From positions 1 to 64,000 of the forward strand of contig NZ_ATTQ01000015.1 in NCBI RefSeq assembly GCF_000419765.1: a DNA stretch of 64,000 nucleotides, written 5' to 3'. The DNA comes from Rhizobium mongolense USDA 1844. GTDB lineage: Bacteria > Pseudomonadota > Alphaproteobacteria > Rhizobiales > Rhizobiaceae. The number at the start of each line of letters is the position of its first letter. The stretch's first letter is position 1. Shown one piece after another: positions 60,587 through 64,000 of this stretch. The notes below the pieces were generated by a model, which saw only the letters and a list, made by a program, of their open reading frames with translations, ran no database searches and was not told where the DNA came from. The position numbers and the translations under genes are program-made.

Positions 60587-61327
60587 ATGTCGCCGCGTTT
60601 TTTGATTTCGCTGGTCGCCGGTATGGTGCTTACAGCGCCGCTTCATGCCGAAGATGGCAAACTGAAAGGCGTCGTTGAACTTTTCACCTCGCAGGGATGT
60701 TCGTCCTGTCCTCCGGCCGATGCAGCCTTCCGGAAGCTGGTTGGCCAGGGCGATGTCATCGCACTCGCCTATCATGTGGACTACTGGAATTACCTTGGGT
60801 GGACGGACACGCTCAGTTCGAAGGAAAGCACCGAGCGCCAATATGGTTATGCGAGGATGATGGGCCGCAGCAACGTCTACACGCCGCAGGTCGTGGTGAA
60901 CGGCCGCGATCACCTGACTGGCTCGGACCTTTCTGCCATCTATGGCAAGATCGATGCGTTTTCGACGGAAGGCAAAGGCTTGACCGTGCCCGTGAACGCG
61001 CAGCTGCGCGGCGACGAGCTCGAGATCAAGATCGGCGCTGGGGAGGGTAAGGCCAATGTCGTGCTCGTCTATTTCGACAAGGAAAAGACGATCGACGTCG
61101 AAAAGGGCGAAAATAGCGGCAAGAAGATTTCCTATCTTAACAGCGTCAGCGATGTCGAGACAGTCGGCATGTGGGATGGCAAGGCGGCGAGCCTGACGCT
61201 GCCCGCAAGCGTTCTGCAGAAGCCAGGACTGGAGGGTTGCGCCATCCTGCTTCAGGCGACGACAGCGGACGGCGATCCGGCTGCGATTGTCGGCGCAACA
61301 ATCGTCATGGCAGGCAAGAATATCTGA
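60587..61327 (+). CDS. DUF1223 domain protein, periplasmic thioredoxin-like
   Basis: A 246-residue protein with a signal peptide (MSPRFLISLVAGMVLTAPLHA). The mature part starts with VVELFTSQGCSSCPPADAAF, a CxxC site (Cys38, Cys41) in a thioredoxin-like fold, followed by AYHVDYWNYLGW and VYTPQVVVNGRDHLTGSD. DUF1223 proteins are presumed periplasmic oxidoreductases; the partner is unknown. Proximity to acnA and ccm genes is conserved-looking but does not prove a link. Confidence 0.87.
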   Translation: MSPRFLISLVAGMVLTAPLHAEDGKLKGVVELFTSQGCSSCPPADAAFRKLVGQGDVIALAYHVDYWNYLGWTDTLSSKESTERQYGYARMMGRSNVYTPQVVVNGRDHLTGSDLSAIYGKIDAFSTEGKGLTVPVNAQLRGDELEIKIGAGEGKANVVLVYFDKEKTIDVEKGENSGKKISYLNSVSDVETVGMWDGKAASLTLPASVLQKPGLEGCAILLQATTADGDPAAIVGATIVMAGKNI

Positions 61328-61601
61328 TCGGTTTACCGCTTCGAGGCGGATGGAACGAGGCGGCCCGGCTGATCGTATTCGGGGCTGGGGTTAAGGTCGA
61401 TACGCTCAGCCGGGCCCTTTGGCGCGCTGGCGCCAAATCGGTGAGCGAACTTCCTCCGGAAATGAGGCGCTGTTTTGACTGAAATGCGGCACTTGGGAGA
61501 TTGCACAGCATATGTTTAATGTGATGGTAGCTGCACTTGCAATTTGATGTGGCTCGGGCAAACTGTCGTTCTCCTGTCATAAGTGGAGGCTTGGGAGACT
61601 G

Positions 61602-62003
61602 ATGACAGATCAGCCGGATTTGCGGCATGGCGACGCCCGTTCCGCCAGTAGTAGTTCCTCGGTCGTCGTCGATTTAAAAGAATACAAGCAAAGCCGGGAC
61701 CCGCCGCCGGTGACCTTTCACCGTCGCGAGTTGGATGCGATTCTGTGGATCTACGGAAGGATGGTTGGCGAAGGCGAGTGGAAAGATTACGCGATCGACC
61801 ATCTGAAGGAGAAGGCGGTCTTCGCCGTGTTCAAACGTTCAGGCGAGATGCCGCTTTTCCGCATCGAGAAAGATCCGAGGCTCGCCGCCAAGCAGGGCGC
61901 TTATTGCGTGATCAATGCAAACGGCATGATCCTGAAGCGCGGCCATGACCTGCAGCAGGTGCTGAAGATCTTCAACAAGGTGCTCAAACTCGTCGAGACG
62001 TGA
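61602..62003 (+). CDS. DUF2794 family protein
   Basis: A 133-residue soluble protein of the alphaproteobacterial DUF2794 family. After a Ser-rich leader come VTFHRRELDAILWIYGRMVGE, WKDYAIDHLKEKAVFAVFKR and KQGAYCVINANGMILKRGHDL. Function unknown. The ribosome-binding site GGAGGC lies 14 bases upstream of ATG 61602. The 274-base stretch before it (61328–61601) holds no convincing gene. Confidence 0.88.
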   Translation: MTDQPDLRHGDARSASSSSSVVVDLKEYKQSRDPPPVTFHRRELDAILWIYGRMVGEGEWKDYAIDHLKEKAVFAVFKRSGEMPLFRIEKDPRLAAKQGAYCVINANGMILKRGHDLQQVLKIFNKVLKLVET

Positions 62004-62008
62004 CGGCG

Positions 62009-62566
62009 TCAGCCCTCAAACAGCGTACCTGGATAGACCGACGGATTAGGATCGCTGTCTTTGCCATCGCCGAGCGGACGCTGCATGATCATCGTGTCCA
62101 GCCAGCGGCCGTGTTTGTAGCCGGTACCCTTCAGCAGGCCGGTCTCTTCGAAACCCAATGCGCGATGAAGCGCGATCGAAGCCGGATGGGCGCCGCCGAC
62201 GATGGCTACCATCTGGCGGAAGCCGAGTTCGGTGCAGCGTGAAATCAGCGCTGTTAGCAGTGCCCGGCCAATGCCAAGGCCGCGTGCTGCAGGCGCGAGA
62301 TAGATAGAATCCTCCACGATCCAGCGATAGGCAGGCCGGGTGCGGAAGGCGGAAGCATAAGCATAGCCGAGCAGCGCTCCATTCTCGTCAACCGCCGCGA
62401 TATAGGGATACCCAAGACTGGTATTCGCGGAGAAGCGAGAGGCCATTTCGGATTCCGAAGGCGGGATGATCTCGTAGCTCGCGACGCCGTTGAGGACTGA
62501 TTCGCGATAGATTTCCGCGATTGCGGAAAGGTCGGAAGGAGTGGCGTCACGAAGGGAGAAAGGCAT
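62009..62566 (-). CDS. GNAT N-acetyltransferase (phosphinothricin acetyltransferase-like)
   Basis: A 185-residue GNAT enzyme. The acetyl-CoA pyrophosphate loop is LAPAARGLGIGRALLTALI, and the acceptor-side block GGAHPASIALHRALGFEETG is typical of Pat/Bar/YncA-like enzymes that acetylate methionine sulfone, sulfoximine or phosphinothricin. It is cytoplasmic. Lies downstream of, and separated by a terminator from, the BI-1 gene. The exact substrate is uncertain. Confidence 0.85.
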   Translation of the reverse strand: MPFSLRDATPSDLSAIAEIYRESVLNGVASYEIIPPSESEMASRFSANTSLGYPYIAAVDENGALLGYAYASAFRTRPAYRWIVEDSIYLAPAARGLGIGRALLTALISRCTELGFRQMVAIVGGAHPASIALHRALGFEETGLLKGTGYKHGRWLDTMIMQRPLGDGKDSDPNPSVYPGTLFEG

Positions 62567-62628
62567 GGGATCGGCCGGTCATTGAAGAATGCCTTTAGAA
62601 AACATTCCATCGCTTGACGTGCAAATAA

Positions 62629-62652
62629 AAAAGGCGGCCGGAGCCGCCTTTT
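62629..62652 (-). terminator. Rho-independent terminator of the BI-1 family gene
   Basis: AAAAGGCGGC at 62629–62638 pairs with GCCGCCTTTT at 62643–62652; the upstream A run gives a T tract on the minus strand. Confidence 0.85.
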
Positions 62653-62668
62653 CGGTGATGCTGTCCAC

Positions 62669-63397
62669 TTACCTGCGGTTGCCGAGGAACTGCAACAGGA
62701 ACATGAAGAGGTTGATGAAGTCGAGATAGAGCGTCAGCGCGCCGATGATCGCCTTCCGGCCGGCGACGGCAACGTCATCGGCTTCGAAGTACATTTCCTT
62801 GATTCGCTGCGTATCGTAGGCGGTAAGGCCTGCGAAGATCAGGACGCCGATCACCGAGATCGCGAATTGCATCGCGGAGGAGGCCAGGAAAATGTTGACG
62901 AGCGAAGCGATGATCAGGCCGAAGAGGCCCATGATCAGGAACGAGCCCATCGCCGACAGGTCACGTTTTGTCGAGTAGCCGTAGAGCGACAGTGCGCCGA
63001 AGGAGGCTGCCGTGATGAAGAACGTCTGAACGACGCTCTCGCCCGTGTAGATCAGCAAAAGCGACGAGAGCGACAATCCGACCAGCGCGGCATAGACCCA
63101 GAAGGTCGTCTGCGCTGCGGAAACGCTCATGCGGCCGATCCGGAAGCTTAAGAAAAACACCAGAGCCAGCGGAGCGAAGATCACGACCCACTTCAGCGGG
63201 CTCACATAGATCGCCTGGCCGAAGGCGGTCAATTGACCATCGGCAAAAGCGAGCTGGAATGACAGAAATGCCGCTACACCCGTGATCGCCAGACCCAGCG
63301 CCATCAGGTTGTAGACCTTGAGCATATAGGAGCGCAGGCCCTGATCGATCATCTCGCCAGTTTGTGCGCGGCTTTGGTAGTTACGAAGGTCAGCCAT
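62669..63397 (-). CDS. Bax inhibitor-1/YccA family membrane protein
   Basis: A 242-residue seven-helix membrane protein. Conserved parts are the N-terminal YMLKVYNLMALGLAITGVAAFLSF and the C-terminal AYDTQRIKEMYF with the Asp of the pH-sensing pair, then LYLDFINLFMFLLQFLGNRR. Bacterial relatives are calcium-leak channels or FtsH-associated regulators. Well conserved in rhizobia as a single gene. Confidence 0.92.
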   Translation of the reverse strand: MADLRNYQSRAQTGEMIDQGLRSYMLKVYNLMALGLAITGVAAFLSFQLAFADGQLTAFGQAIYVSPLKWVVIFAPLALVFFLSFRIGRMSVSAAQTTFWVYAALVGLSLSSLLLIYTGESVVQTFFITAASFGALSLYGYSTKRDLSAMGSFLIMGLFGLIIASLVNIFLASSAMQFAISVIGVLIFAGLTAYDTQRIKEMYFEADDVAVAGRKAIIGALTLYLDFINLFMFLLQFLGNRR

Positions 63398-63576
63398 AGT
63401 TTCCTCTTAAAAGCTCCGATGGGAATACGGTGTCGGGCTATACGACCCGGGCGCCGCTGCGGAGCTCCAGCATGCCTACCGGTAATATGAGCCTTTCGCC
63501 TTTTGCAAACAAGGCCCTTGCAACCCGCGATCGGGTTAAATCGCCGTAAGGTGAAGGGACTTTATCAGCCGCCGAT

Positions 63577-64000
63577 TCATAGTTCGCGCAAAACGGGTGC
63601 TGCTTTCTGGCCGAGAATGCGCCAGGTGCCGGTGAGCCCGATGCCGACTGTCAGGACAAGGGCGGTGACCAGCGTGAGGCCGGCGACATCCGGCAGGAAG
63701 GTCGAAGGCATCCGCATGATGCGGCTGACGATGAACCAGGCCGCAGCTCCGCCGGCGATCAATGCAAAGACCGCTGTTGCAACCCCCAGGATCAGATATT
63801 CGTAGCTGAAGGCGCGGATGAGCATCGCCCGCGTCGCGCCAAGCGTCTTCAGGACGACGGCGTCGTGCGTTCGGGCCCGGTTGCCGGCGGCAAGCGCGCC
63901 GGCAAGCACCAGAACGGAGGAGATGAGCGCAACGGAGGCGGCAGCACGGATTGCAGTTGCGAGCTGCGCGACGAGCGTGTTGACAATATCGATTGCGTCC
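63577..64000 (-). CDS. FtsX-like ABC transporter permease, C-terminal fragment (5' end outside window)
   Basis: About 140 residues are visible, reading through the window edge without interruption. They contain the last FtsX domain: NTLVAQLATAIRAAASVAL, then the ALAAGNRARTHDAVVLKTLGATR loop and two terminal helices. This arrangement matches YbbP-type permeases of the lipoprotein-release/macrolide exporter superfamily, usually coupled to a YbbA ATPase encoded nearby. Substrate unknown. Confidence 0.8.
   Translation of the reverse strand, partial: DAIDIVNTLVAQLATAIRAAASVALISSVLVLAGALAAGNRARTHDAVVLKTLGATRAMLIRAFSYEYLILGVATAVFALIAGGAAAWFIVSRIMRMPSTFLPDVAGLTLVTALVLTVGIGLTGTWRILGQKAAPVLREL

Noticed and set aside
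61171..61482. 103-codon frame after the DUF1223 gene
   Set aside because: Overlaps the end of DUF1223 in another frame and has no ribosome-binding site or family features.
1..64000. CRISPR arrays, prophage modules or a restriction-type defence system
   Set aside because: No regularly spaced repeats, phage structural genes, methylases, nucleases of defence type or toxin–antitoxin pairs were seen on either strand.

Overview
The window looks like a chromosomal segment of a Rhizobium/Agrobacterium-type alphaproteobacterium (Hyphomicrobiales). The evidence is about 60% G+C composition and several rhizobial gene orders: ffh–chorismate mutase–rpsP–rimM–trmD–rplS–leuC; dapF–mtaB–ftsY–yciB–DUF2585 facing ccmABCDG and acnA; glnK–amtB–ftsK–lolA–xthA; and a CenR/OtpR-type regulator beside a cyclic-nucleotide-binding protein. 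Most of it is conserved housekeeping DNA, with three accessory patches.

Region 1 (1–10212) is a surface-glycan-like locus. The end of an acyl-CoA dehydrogenase is followed by an amino acid:[carrier protein] ligase, a DUF1839 protein and a GH2 glycosidase. Convergent or divergent to these lie a tandem alpha/beta hydrolase, a polysaccharide flippase and two glycosyltransferases. The aminoacylated carrier protein made by such ligases has no known destination, so its linkage to glycan genes is the most interesting system here.

Region 2 (10333–15759) holds an Lrp-type effector domain, a LysR regulator and three enzymes that together fit the D-lysine/pipecolate route: an LDH2-family imine reductase, an AmaA-like pipecolate oxidase and an AmaB-type aminoadipate semialdehyde dehydrogenase. 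An Irr-box-like palindrome then precedes a ferric-iron ABC transporter (15899–19690), with a terminator-like hairpin between the binding protein and the permease. A convergent GH144-type glucanase follows.

Region 3 (about 21205–23312) is a decayed island. It ends at an intact tRNA-Gly(GCC) and begins with a degraded copy of that tRNA's 3' half. It contains an exported intradiol dioxygenase, fragments of an IS66 transposase and of an integrase-type transposase, and a small secreted protein.

From 23565 to 46347 the genes are conserved: tRNA quality control, a thioredoxin–TPR chaperedoxin, ubiquinone hydroxylation, thioesterase II, nitrogen sensing (glnK–amtB, with a sigma-54-like promoter), FtsK, LolA, exonuclease III, envelope regulation, LeuC, a polar amino acid transporter, and the SRP/ribosomal-protein/tRNA-methylation operon. 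The accessory insert at 46666–49023 carries a short tandem repeat, a collapsed 5-oxoprolinase pseudogene and an EF-G-like protein with a degenerate GTPase domain.

From 49312 onward come DapF, MtaB and FtsY, whose acidic N-terminal region carries an in-frame copy of an intergenic palindromic repeat. Septation protein, cytochrome c maturation genes, aconitase, several small DUF proteins, a GNAT acetyltransferase, a BI-1 family membrane protein and the end of an FtsX-type permease complete the window.
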